From NCBI RefSeq assembly GCF_030161475.1, contig NZ_BSUG01000016.1:1-43286 (forward strand): a DNA stretch of 43,286 nucleotides, given 5' to 3'. The notes under the pieces were generated by a model. It was not told where the DNA came from and searched no databases. It saw nothing but the letters and a program-made list of their open reading frames with translations. A program made the translations under genes and the position numbers. The stretch is from Tetragenococcus halophilus subsp. flandriensis (GTDB lineage: Bacteria > Bacillota > Bacilli > Lactobacillales > Enterococcaceae). Shown piece by piece: positions 7,376 to 15,359 of this stretch; position 1 is the stretch's first letter; every line of letters begins with the position of its first letter.

Positions 7376-8356
7376 TTATGTCGTTTCTCTGACAATTAGT
7401 TCTGGGGACATTACAACTTTCTTAGGGGTATATTCTTTTTCATTTAAATTGATTAGTTCACTAATAACCGATTGGCTTACTCTTTCGTTCATTTGAGATA
7501 AGCTGGTTAGTCGAGGATTATAATAGTCGTCAATCGTTAAATTGTCATTGCCCACAATTTTTACATCATCAGGAATCATTAATTGATGATCTAAACAGCA
7601 TCTTAAAGCTCCTAGCGCCATTAAGTCATTAGAAGCATGAATACCATCAAATTGAACGCCTTCCTCAATCAATGAGTCCAAAATTTGATAACCTGATTGT
7701 AAAGTATAATCTCCATAAAAATATTTTGAAAAAGCTAAACTATTGGATTGTAGTGCTAATTGATAGCCCTTAACTCTCTCATCAGACATTTTTTCATCTT
7801 CAGGACCGCAAATTAGAATATTTCTTTTAGCTCCCTTTTCGATTAGGTGTCTTGTTGCAATAAAAGCACCATTTAACTGATCAATATTGATAGAAGAGTA
7901 AGAATGTTCAAAATGGGAACGGTCTACAGTAACTGTATGGATTCCCTTTTTTTCTAAATCATTTAAATCATTCTCTGTAACTTTTAGAGTAGAGATAATA
8001 GCCCCAAAAGCATAATTGTCCACCATATTGGTTAAAAAGTATTCAACTTTTTCTCTTGAATCACCTGTATTACAAATAGACACACGTAACCCGTGTTTTG
8101 CAGCTTCGTGTTCAATTGCACCTACCAATTCTCCAAAAAAAGGGTTATCTAAATTAGGGACCATCACTGCAATCAAATTAGATTTTCCTTGTCGTAGCGA
8201 CTTTGCAATTTTATTGGGGTGATATTCAAGGTCTTCAACAATCTTCATGACTAAATCAATTGTTTCTTGCCTCGCCTCGCCTTTTCCATTAATAATTCTA
8301 GACACTGTTGCTGTAGAAACACCTGCTTTTTTTGCAATATCTTTAATTGTTGCCAT
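7376..8356 (-). CDS. LacI-family transcriptional repressor of the ketose locus
   Basis: A 326-residue LacI/GalR regulator. The N-terminal helix-turn-helix and hinge (TIKDIAKKAGVSTATVSRII, then YHPNKIAKSLRQ) are complete, followed by the periplasmic-binding-like effector domain with the usual VPNLDNPFF and ASNDLMALGAL segments. It heads the minus-strand operon with kinase, epimerase and isomerase. Identical palindromes CGTAATCGATTACG lie in front of this gene (8368-8381) and in front of the divergent EIIC gene (8565-8578). The first touches its own GGAGG site, so it should repress itself and the transporter. The inducer is probably the transported sugar or its phosphate (inference). Confidence 0.88.
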   Translation of the reverse strand: MATIKDIAKKAGVSTATVSRIINGKGEARQETIDLVMKIVEDLEYHPNKIAKSLRQGKSNLIAVMVPNLDNPFFGELVGAIEHEAAKHGLRVSICNTGDSREKVEYFLTNMVDNYAFGAIISTLKVTENDLNDLEKKGIHTVTVDRSHFEHSYSSINIDQLNGAFIATRHLIEKGAKRNILICGPEDEKMSDERVKGYQLALQSNSLAFSKYFYGDYTLQSGYQILDSLIEEGVQFDGIHASNDLMALGALRCCLDHQLMIPDDVKIVGNDNLTIDDYYNPRLTSLSQMNERVSQSVISELINLNEKEYTPKKVVMSPELIVRETT

Positions 8357-8367
8357 TTTCTTTCCTC

Positions 8368-8381
8368 CGTAATCGATTACG
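8368..8381. promoter_or_regulatory. LacI-type operator O1
   Basis: Perfect 14-base palindrome CGTAATCGATTACG between the -10 element and the ribosome site of the lacI gene; its edge merges with the GGAGG site. Confidence 0.8.
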
Positions 8382-8386
8382 TTTAC

Positions 8387-8415
8387 ATTATTACTATTTT
8401 TCTAAGCTTTGTCAA
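8387..8415 (-). promoter_or_regulatory. lacI operon promoter
   Basis: On the minus strand TTGACA (8410-8415) is followed after 17 bases by AATAAT (8387-8392). The operator O1 lies at the expected transcription start. Confidence 0.75.
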
Positions 8416-8521
8416 TAGCTAATAAAACGATTTATTAACCTATTTATATTATTATCAATATTTACATATCTTTCTAATTCATCTTCTTTTTTATATTATA
8501 CTAGAAAATGTGGAAGCGTTA

Positions 8522-8550
8522 TTGAATATTTTAAAGAGAAATGATAAACT
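8522..8550 (+). promoter_or_regulatory. Candidate promoter of the EIIC gene
   Basis: TTGAAT (8522-8527) and TAAACT (8545-8550) are 17 bases apart, and operator O2 begins 15 bases later. The match to consensus is moderate. Confidence 0.5.
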
Positions 8551-8564
8551 TTAGCTAATTCTTT

Positions 8565-8578
8565 CGTAATCGATTACG
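8565..8578. promoter_or_regulatory. LacI-type operator O2
   Basis: A second exact copy of CGTAATCGATTACG, 197 bases from O1, between the candidate promoter and the ribosome site of the EIIC gene. Two identical sites flanking the divergent region could permit looping. Confidence 0.8.
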
Positions 8579-8604
8579 TACTTTCAACTAGGAGGAAATT
8601 GGAA

Positions 8605-9984
8605 ATGATCAATGCACTAGAAAATGGATTTAATTTCTTTATAGGGTTAGGTGGACCTGCAATTATGTTTGTGGTTCTAACTTTATTAGGGATTGTATTT
8701 AGAGCGCCTTTATCAAAATCAATTGAAGGCGGTTTACGCATGGCCATTGCACTAACAGGAATGAGTGCCGTTATTTCTCTATTAACTGAAGCTTTCGGTC
8801 CTGCTTTAAATAATTTTGTTGCTTCTACAGGGATTGAATTATCAATCACCGATTTAGGTTGGGCACCTTTGGCACTTATTACTTGGGGTTCTATTTATAC
8901 CCTTTATTTTGCCTTCATTTGTTTTGTCCTTAACATTATTTTATTACTGTTAAAGGTAACAGAAACCTTAAATGTAGACTTATTCAATATATGGAACGTT
9001 TCTATTTTAGGTCTATTACTTAATCATTATGCTCAAAACATTGTCGTTACTTCAATCTTTGTCTTATTTATTTATACAATTATGTTGCTTAATGCTGATG
9101 CAATGAAACCAACCTTAGATAAGGTTTTGGACTACGATGAAAATAATATTACCACCACTGCTCATCCTTCTTTTTTAATTGCTCCTTTAGCAATGCTAAT
9201 TAATCGTTTTATCGATATTTGTTTACCGTTTATTGATAAATTTGATTTTGATGCTGAAACATTAAATAGAAAAATCGGCTTTTGGGGAAGTAAATTCGCT
9301 ATCGGTGCTTACTTAGGAGTATTCATCGGTCTTTTAGGTCAACAATCCGTTGCCGATATCTTTGAACTAGCTTTTACCGGCGGGGTTGCGCTGGAATTAT
9401 TTAGTATCGTAGGTAATTGGTTCGGTCCAGCAATAGAGCCTTTATCAGACGGCGTGCAAAATGCAATGAGCCAACGTTTAAGAGGAAGAAGATTGTTAAT
9501 TGCAATTGACTGGCCGATTGTTGCTTCAAGAGCTGAGGTTTGGGCAGTTGTTAACCTTTTGGCTCCTATACTATTGATTATCGCTATGGTACTACCCGGT
9601 AATAAAGTAATGCCACTAGGCGGAATTTTAATGACAATATTGACACCAGCTTTATTGATTGTAACTCAAGGAAAAGTTATTCGAATGACTTTAATCGGTA
9701 CAATTTTAATTCCAATTTACCTTTGGTCAGCAACTATGGTTGCAAAATTTATCACTTCCGCCTCTATTGCAATGAATAACTTTCCTAGCGGTTTAGAAGA
9801 AGGCCAATTATTTAGTTCAGTGGATTCAAATCCACTAGAAAAAATGATCGCCATTGTATTAGGTGAAGGTGTTAACCAATTTGACTTTATGAAATTAGGA
9901 ATTGCGGCATTATGTATTGTTGCTTATGTATTGCTATTTATTTGGTATAGAAAACAATTGAAGGTAAAGCTTAATAAATCCTAG
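8605..9984 (+). CDS. Galactitol-family PTS EIIC-like permease without EIIA or EIIB
   Basis: A 459-residue integral membrane protein of the galactitol (GatC, COG3775) EIIC family, with about ten to twelve hydrophobic segments. The middle soluble-looking stretch carries FGPAIEPLSDGVQNAMSQRLRGR, characteristic of GatC-type proteins. No EIIA or EIIB gene is nearby; instead the divergent operon encodes an ATP-dependent kinase. I infer a facilitator or secondary carrier coupled to cytoplasmic phosphorylation, although EIIA/EIIB could be borrowed from elsewhere. Start: a TTG at 8599 is only three bases from the GGAGG site, so the ATG at 8605 is chosen. A single-gene transcript, controlled by operator O2 and ending at the hairpin 10034-10060. 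Confidence 0.82.
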   Translation: MINALENGFNFFIGLGGPAIMFVVLTLLGIVFRAPLSKSIEGGLRMAIALTGMSAVISLLTEAFGPALNNFVASTGIELSITDLGWAPLALITWGSIYTLYFAFICFVLNIILLLLKVTETLNVDLFNIWNVSILGLLLNHYAQNIVVTSIFVLFIYTIMLLNADAMKPTLDKVLDYDENNITTTAHPSFLIAPLAMLINRFIDICLPFIDKFDFDAETLNRKIGFWGSKFAIGAYLGVFIGLLGQQSVADIFELAFTGGVALELFSIVGNWFGPAIEPLSDGVQNAMSQRLRGRRLLIAIDWPIVASRAEVWAVVNLLAPILLIIAMVLPGNKVMPLGGILMTILTPALLIVTQGKVIRMTLIGTILIPIYLWSATMVAKFITSASIAMNNFPSGLEEGQLFSSVDSNPLEKMIAIVLGEGVNQFDFMKLGIAALCIVAYVLLFIWYRKQLKVKLNKS

Positions 9985-10033
9985 CCGCCCCTCAAAAGAA
10001 TGATTTGCTCTGGGATTATAAACCTCCAATACT

Positions 10034-10060
10034 AGCCAGCGTCTCAAGGCGCTGGCTTTT
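10034..10060 (+). terminator. Terminator after the EIIC gene
   Basis: AGCCAGCG and CGCTGGCT pair around an 8-base loop, followed by TTT and a T-rich run on the plus strand. Confidence 0.85.
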
Positions 10061-10087
10061 ACTTTGTTTAAAATAATTGTTTTTTTA

Positions 10088-11086
10088 TCACCAAATACCT
10101 AATATTTGCTGCATTGCTAAACTAACCAACATAATACTTACCCAACAGCTAAATCCAAGCAGTATCGGTTTTCCACCACTTTTAACTAATTGTACTAAAT
10201 TGGTATTCAACCCTACTGCCGTAAGTGCCATTGTAATACAGAACTTACTTAAGTTTGTCAGAAATTCAACGATATTTTCATTTAGTTGGAAAACCGTACT
10301 AAAAATCGCGGCTAACAAAAAGAAAAGAATAAACCAAGGAAATGTTTCTGACATCCGAACAGAAACCGCATTGCTTTTTTTCGAACGATAAAATGCTAAG
10401 ATCAATGTAATAGGAATAATCGCAAGTGTTCTAGTTAGTTTAACAATCGTCGCATAATTTAAAGCCACATCACTGGCATGGCTTGCCGCCCAGGTTTGAC
10501 CTGCAGCCACTACCGAAGACGTATCATTAATCGCCGTTCCTGCCCACATACCAAAACCAATATCATTCATACCTAATAAATTACCAAAGATAGGAAATAA
10601 AAAAGCTGCTAATACATTAAATAAAAAAATGACAGAAATAGACGTTGCAATATCTTCACCTTTGGCTTTAATCACAGGGGCCGTTGCCGCAATCGCAGAA
10701 CCACCGCAAATGGAAGAGCCTACCCCTACTAAAATAGAAACATCTGTCGGAACTTTTAGCCATTTACTGATAAAATAAGAAAAAATAAGTGCAGTAGCTA
10801 TAGTCGTAATAATAATAAGTAAGGACTGGCTTCCTACCGCAAATATTTGAAAAAGATTCATACTAAAACCTAATAGCACAATGGCATATTGTAAGATTTT
10901 CTTAGAAGTAAAAGCAATTCCTGGTTCAAAAAACTGCTTTCGTGGAAATAAAGCGATGATCAACCCCAACAAAATACCAAAGACAGGACCTCCTATAATA
11001 GAAAATCTTTGCCCTAAAAAAGTAGCAATTAAAGCAATAAAAAAGGATAGTAATATTCCTTGATAATTTTTCTTTACAAAACTCAT
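10088..11086 (-). CDS. yeiH: YeiH-family putative sulfate exporter
   Basis: A 332-residue membrane protein of the YeiH/UPF0324 (Cons_hypoth698) family, often annotated as putative sulfate exporters; the transported substrate is not firmly established. About ten hydrophobic segments are visible. The conserved family stretches are VGVGSSICGGSAIAATAPVI and WAGTAINDTSSVVAAGQTW. The gene diverges from a LysR regulator, the same arrangement as yeiH and yeiE in enterobacteria, where YeiE has been linked to sulfite stress. The ATG at 11086 follows an AAGGAG site. The 114-base divergent region is A/T rich and should hold both promoters. Confidence 0.85.
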   Translation of the reverse strand: MSFVKKNYQGILLSFFIALIATFLGQRFSIIGGPVFGILLGLIIALFPRKQFFEPGIAFTSKKILQYAIVLLGFSMNLFQIFAVGSQSLLIIITTIATALIFSYFISKWLKVPTDVSILVGVGSSICGGSAIAATAPVIKAKGEDIATSISVIFLFNVLAAFLFPIFGNLLGMNDIGFGMWAGTAINDTSSVVAAGQTWAASHASDVALNYATIVKLTRTLAIIPITLILAFYRSKKSNAVSVRMSETFPWFILFFLLAAIFSTVFQLNENIVEFLTNLSKFCITMALTAVGLNTNLVQLVKSGGKPILLGFSCWVSIMLVSLAMQQILGIW

Positions 11087-11200
11087 TGGACATTCTCCTT
11101 GTTAACATGATTAGAAATATATTATCATAATACTTATATAACAAAAAATTATTTATTATTATATGTACATAAAAATATCTTATGACAAAGGAGGAAAACC

Positions 11201-12073
11201 ATGCTTGATTTTAGAACGCGTACTTTTTTGACCGTATGTAAATATATGAATTATACCAAAGCAGCCGAAGAACTATGTATTACGCAACCAGCAGTTTCTC
11301 AGCACATCAAATTTTTAGAAACAGACTATAAAACCAAATTTTTTTACTATGAAGGCAAAAAATTAGCATTAACACCCGCAGGAGAGCTGTTTTATAAAAA
11401 ACTGACAACAATTGCTTACGATGACCAAATTTTAAGAAAAAGAATGTTAGAAGACAGTAAGTCTGTCCTGCATTTAAATTTTGGCGCTACACGTACTATT
11501 GGCGAATTTTATTTAGCGGATAAGTTAACTCAATTTTTAAACGAAAACTCTAATATGCAGTTATCGTTGATTGTAGAAAATACTGCTTATCTCTTAAATA
11601 AATTACAAAAGGGCGAAATTGACTTTGCTTTATTAGAAGGATACTTTCCCAAGGCTGAATATAGTTTTCTACCCTATGCACGAGAAGAATATATTTGTGT
11701 CGCGGCATCAAATTATCCTTTCAAACAAACACCTCATTTACTGGAAGATTTGTTAACTGAAACATTGATCATCAGAGAAACTGGCTCAGGCACGCGAGCA
11801 ATTTTGGAGAAAAACTTAGAAAAACAAAACTTAGCATTAAGTGATTTTAAGCAACTGATTGAAATAGGAAATATTCACGTCTTAAAAAAGTTGGTTATAA
11901 ACAATTTGGGTATTACAACACTCTATAAAACAGCCGTCACTGATGAATTAGCGAATAAACAATTATGCAAAATCGACATCGAAGACTTACAAAAAACCCA
12001 TGACTTTTATTTTGTCTGGCGAAAGAATAGTGTCTTTTCCGACCTCTACAAACAAATTGCTCAAAGTTTTTAA
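11201..12073 (+). CDS. LysR-family regulator, probably of the YeiH exporter
   Basis: A 290-residue LysR-type regulator. The N-terminal winged helix reads FLTVCKYMNYTKAAEELCIT then QPAVSQHIKFLE, and the C-terminal effector domain is complete (FALLEGYF, IIRETGSGTR, the loops that bind small ligands in CysB/CysL-like proteins). The RETGSGTR segment is typical of CysL/CysB-like members that sense sulfur compounds, which fits the divergent YeiH gene. The ATG follows GGAGG by 6 bases. LysR proteins usually bind the divergent promoter region and regulate both genes; I see no clear T-N11-A box that I would assign. Confidence 0.85.
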   Translation: MLDFRTRTFLTVCKYMNYTKAAEELCITQPAVSQHIKFLETDYKTKFFYYEGKKLALTPAGELFYKKLTTIAYDDQILRKRMLEDSKSVLHLNFGATRTIGEFYLADKLTQFLNENSNMQLSLIVENTAYLLNKLQKGEIDFALLEGYFPKAEYSFLPYAREEYICVAASNYPFKQTPHLLEDLLTETLIIRETGSGTRAILEKNLEKQNLALSDFKQLIEIGNIHVLKKLVINNLGITTLYKTAVTDELANKQLCKIDIEDLQKTHDFYFVWRKNSVFSDLYKQIAQSF

Positions 12074-12086
12074 AATCTCTTTATGA

Positions 12087-12129
12087 AAAAAACGAAGAAG
12101 AACAGTCTCCTTCGTCTCCTTCGTTTTTT
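12087..12129. terminator. Bidirectional terminator between lysR and trmO
   Basis: AAAAAACGAAG (12087-12097) pairs with CTTCGTTTTTT (12119-12129) around a 21-base loop. A and T runs at the two ends serve the two convergent genes. Confidence 0.75.
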
Positions 12130-12134
12130 AATTT

Positions 12135-12548
12135 CTATTTATCATCTGAACTTTCAACAGCGTCTAGTTGAGGAGCATAAGGCTTGATGTCTAACAAAGG
12201 GCTGCCATCTAAGGCATCCAGCCCTTTAACAGTTAACTTGTTTCCTTGAATAGAAACAAGCTCGCAAGTACAAAGCGCGATAGGATTGGGTCGATTGGGA
12301 GATCTCGTAGCAAAAACACCAAATGAGCGATCTGCAAATGGCGGTTGTGCTGTTAATACTGAACGATCCGATTGATCTTGCCAATACAACACAAGAATAT
12401 GCGATAAGTTTGCAATATCTTGCAACCCTTTTTTATACGCTGGTTTTATTTCTATAGTTGCTACTTTAGAGGAAAACTTTCCCTGGCTTGGCGCCTCATC
12501 CTTTGTTTTATAAGGACTATAAATCCTTCCTATAGCTTGTAGTTTCAT
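12135..12548 (-). CDS. trmO: TrmO-family tRNA m6t6A37 methyltransferase
   Basis: A 137-residue member of the TsaA/YaeB/UPF0066 family. E. coli TrmO uses SAM to N6-methylate t6A37 in tRNA-Thr. The SAM-binding signature FATRSPNRPNPIALC is present, along with the IDIKPYAP-type stretch (DIKPYAPQLD). Length is that of the short stand-alone bacterial form; the C-terminal extension of E. coli TrmO (235 residues) is missing, as is common. Whether the short forms all methylate tRNA is not settled. Start: GTG at 12557 lies in the AAGGTGAG site, so the ATG at 12548 is used. Convergent with lysR; upstream neighbour is the dehydrogenase gene 46 bases away. Confidence 0.8.
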   Translation of the reverse strand: MKLQAIGRIYSPYKTKDEAPSQGKFSSKVATIEIKPAYKKGLQDIANLSHILVLYWQDQSDRSVLTAQPPFADRSFGVFATRSPNRPNPIALCTCELVSIQGNKLTVKGLDALDGSPLLDIKPYAPQLDAVESSDDK

Positions 12549-12594
12549 TTTTCTCACCTTGACTTAACCAAAGTTCCAACTCGTTCAGTAATGT

Positions 12595-13473
12595 TTATTC
12601 TTCTTTTTTTCCAGCTAAACCAGAAGCAGCAATATCTTTATCGCCATGACCTTCTTCTAGTGCACGTTGGAAACGTTGCAAGCCCGCAGGCGTGATATCA
12701 ATTTGCAAGTCCTCATCTTCAATAGCATCTACGATTAACTGCGCATCTTTAACAGCATTCTTGACTGCAAAACTAGCTGTATAATCATCATTTAAAATCG
12801 CTTTGCCCTTTTGTTGGAAATAAGGTGTATCCATAGGACCACCAGTGATGACATCCATTACTAGTTGTGGATCTACACCTAGTTCTTTTGCGATCGTTAA
12901 ACTTTCAGCCACACCATGAGTTAAAGCAAATACCCAGCTATTTAGCGCTAATTTCAAACGACTACTTTTCCCCGCTTCTTCAGAAACCCAGATGGTCTTT
13001 TTGCCAATAACATCAAAAATAGGCGCAAGAACTTCTTTGTATTCGCTAGGTCCTGAAGGCATGATCGTCAATTTACCACTTTCTGCTGGTGCTTTAGTAC
13101 CTTGGACTGGGGCATCGAAAAAGACCAAACTATGTTTCTCAGCAAACTGTATTAACTCATCTATCTTTTTACCTACTGTAGTCATTTGAATCCAGATGGT
13201 ATCTTTAGCTAAACTTTCTTGAGATGAGTCCATGGTTTCTAAAACAGTTGGCGCGTCTTTTAAAACCGTGAGTACAGCATCTGTATCCTTCACCGCTTCT
13301 TGTGGCGTATCATAAACGTTTACGCCATCGGGGATTAGTTTTTCAGCTTTAGCTCGTGTTCGGTTCCATACATGTACACCAAAACCGCTTTTTGCCAAAT
13401 TTTTAGCCATAGGTCCTCCCATGATACCAGTACCCAATACTGCAATTGTTTTGATTTCTTTTTGTTCAACCAT
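12595..13473 (-). CDS. Beta-hydroxyacid dehydrogenase (3-hydroxyisobutyrate dehydrogenase-like)
   Basis: A 292-residue NAD(P)-dependent oxidoreductase of the 6-phosphogluconate / 3-hydroxyisobutyrate dehydrogenase superfamily. The N-terminal Rossmann motif is GTGIMGGPMAKNLAKSGF, the substrate segment is DAPVQGTKAPAESGKLTIM (usual form DAPVSGGxxGA), and the catalytic segment GKSSRLKLALNSW carries the invariant Lys and Asn four residues apart. The substrate could be tartronate semialdehyde, succinic semialdehyde or another short beta-hydroxyacid; no pathway gene nearby decides it. The ATG follows TGGAGG by 7 bases. It may be transcribed with trmO. Confidence 0.82.
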   Translation of the reverse strand: MVEQKEIKTIAVLGTGIMGGPMAKNLAKSGFGVHVWNRTRAKAEKLIPDGVNVYDTPQEAVKDTDAVLTVLKDAPTVLETMDSSQESLAKDTIWIQMTTVGKKIDELIQFAEKHSLVFFDAPVQGTKAPAESGKLTIMPSGPSEYKEVLAPIFDVIGKKTIWVSEEAGKSSRLKLALNSWVFALTHGVAESLTIAKELGVDPQLVMDVITGGPMDTPYFQQKGKAILNDDYTASFAVKNAVKDAQLIVDAIEDEDLQIDITPAGLQRFQRALEEGHGDKDIAASGLAGKKEE

Positions 13474-13558
13474 TTATATACCTCCAATATAAAGATAAAT
13501 TTGTCTCTACCTTAACGTTATAATAGTCAGCAACTAAAGCGCAAACATTGTGTTTACT

Positions 13559-14469
13559 TTATTTATCTTCTGTAACATGTAATTTCGTACCTACCAACTC
13601 AATACCTGGCTCATCTCTAAAACGTTGCAAAACTTGCCTGTTCAACATCGTTTTGGTAGCTGTTCCTTCAGTATAATAAACCGGAAAACGTACTTTTAAA
13701 GTGATTCCTATTGGATTTATTTCAACAATGTTTACCGGGTTCACCTTACCATCAAATAAATCCATTTTACGTTTTATTTCTTCTTTTCTATTTACAAAAC
13801 GACCATTCATTAATTCATAAACATAGGCATCTGAAATCTCCGTTAAAACTTATTCCGCCTTTTCCCAGTCACTATCAGGACGGATAGTGTATTCCACTTC
13901 CCGCCAATTAATTTTTAAAAGACCCTTATAATTAAACAAAGGTTGGTCTAATAATAAACGATTGGGCAAACGAACTACCCTTCCTGTAGGCGCGTCCGCA
14001 TCAAACCAGTTCGATATTTCCATCATTTGAAAATAAAGCGGCGTAATTTTTGTAACAATTCCTTTATTTTCATCAATTTCGATACGATCATAGACCTTGA
14101 AGTATTTTTTTCGTAACAGCATCGTCCATACAATAATATTTGAAAATAAACCTTTAATAGAAAACAGCGCCAAAGCGCCTATTAACAACAAAAACGAGAT
14201 GACAGAATCAGCCACTGACATCCAAATAATAGAAAACAAAACTAAAAATACAAAAGCAAAAAAATAATTGGACGTATTTATTACCACATTAACAACCTTT
14301 GTACTACTAATTTTACGATCGTATAATTTATTTAATTGATGTGTTAGCCAATACCATGCAAATATCGCTATAATAGAAAAAACGATTTTTTCATTAAAAC
14401 TTGCGAATCACTAATATCCGCTTGTACATCCGCAAAGATCGATTGAAATATCTCCTGTATTTGATCCAA
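13559..14469 (-). pseudogene. MscS-family mechanosensitive channel, disrupted
   Basis: Reading the minus strand from a TTG at 14469 (6 bases after a GAGGGG site) gives an N-terminal helix that loses its frame at a six-T run (14386-14391). Restoring one base continues into KIVFSIIAIFAWYWL and then the membrane and MscS beta domain (ALFSIKGLFSNIIVW, YDRIEIDENKGIVTKITPLYF, RLPNRLLL). A TAA at 13850-13852 then interrupts the same frame; beyond it the C-terminal domain resumes in frame (VLTEISDAYVYELMNGRF and on to 13559). The intact protein would be about 303 residues, normal for small MscS channels. With one frameshift and one stop it is most likely inactive. The two visible pieces are 13850-14287 and 13559-13810. 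Confidence 0.85.
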
Positions 14470-14600
14470 TGTTATCCCCTCAGTTTGTGTAAATTTCATT
14501 CATTGTTTATGTAGAATTACATGATAATTGTTCATTACTATTATGGTAGCATTAAAATGAAGAGATGGAAAATAGAAACTGCTTTTTAATTGATATATAA

Positions 14601-14647
14601 AAATAACCCAACAGAAAAAATAAAAAATGTTTTCTGTTGGGTTATTT
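14601..14647 (-). terminator. Terminator of the araBD operon
   Basis: AAATAACCCAACAGAAAA (14601-14618) pairs perfectly with TTTTCTGTTGGGTTATTT (14630-14647); the loop is 11 bases. It lies 17 bases beyond the araD stop. Confidence 0.85.
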
Positions 14648-14663
14648 GAGATTAGTAGGAATA

Positions 14664-15359
14664 TTAATTTTGTCCATAATAAGCATTCTTACCGTGCTTC
14701 CGATAATAATGCTTGTCTAGTAAATACTGAGGCACATGACGATCACTGTGGGTTAACATCAATGTATGATAGTCCATTTCTGCACATACTTCTAATACTT
14801 TCGCATTACGAACAGCTTCATCAGCTGTCTTTCCCCAAGTGAAAGGGCCATGTTGTGAAACTAATACCGCTGGCACTGCTTGAGGATCGATTCCTCGGTT
14901 TTTAAAGGTACGGGCAATCACTTTACCGGTATTTTCCTCGTAAGCTTCTTCAATCTCTTTTTTGTTTAAGGGGTCTGTTACGGGCACATCTCCATAAAAA
15001 GTATCTGCATGCGTAGTCCCAAAAGCGGGCACGTCCATCTGTGCCTGGGCAAAAGAAACGGCCCAAGGCGAATGGGTATGAACAACCCCACCTAGATCCG
15101 GAAATTCATTATAGAGTACGGTATGGGTAGGCGTATCACTTGAGGGATTTAATCTTCCTTCGACAAGCTCTCCTTGTAAGTTGATAACGACCATATCTTC
15201 AGCTTTTAGTTGCTCATAGGCGACACCAGAAGGTTTAATGACAAAGAGTCCTTTTTCTCGATCGATTCCTGAGACATTGCCCCATGTAAATGTCACCAAA
15301 TCAAGGGCAGGCAATCGCATATTGGCTTGATAAACTTCTTCTTTTAATTTTTCCAGCAT
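14664..15359 (-). CDS. araD: L-ribulose-5-phosphate 4-epimerase
   Basis: Converts L-ribulose-5-phosphate to D-xylulose-5-phosphate, feeding the phosphoketolase or pentose phosphate pathway. A 231-residue class II aldolase-fold enzyme. Zinc-ligand segments HTHSPWAVSFAQ and, later, SQHGPFTWG are present, with FGTTHADTFYGDVPVT between, as in AraD. TFTWGNVSG near the N-terminus contacts the phosphate. The ATG at 15359 overlaps the araB stop (TGATG), so translation is coupled; a TTG three bases upstream is less likely given the GGAGAG site. The expected third gene, araA, is not adjacent: a terminator follows directly. Confidence 0.93.
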   Translation of the reverse strand: MLEKLKEEVYQANMRLPALDLVTFTWGNVSGIDREKGLFVIKPSGVAYEQLKAEDMVVINLQGELVEGRLNPSSDTPTHTVLYNEFPDLGGVVHTHSPWAVSFAQAQMDVPAFGTTHADTFYGDVPVTDPLNKKEIEEAYEENTGKVIARTFKNRGIDPQAVPAVLVSQHGPFTWGKTADEAVRNAKVLEVCAEMDYHTLMLTHSDRHVPQYLLDKHYYRKHGKNAYYGQN

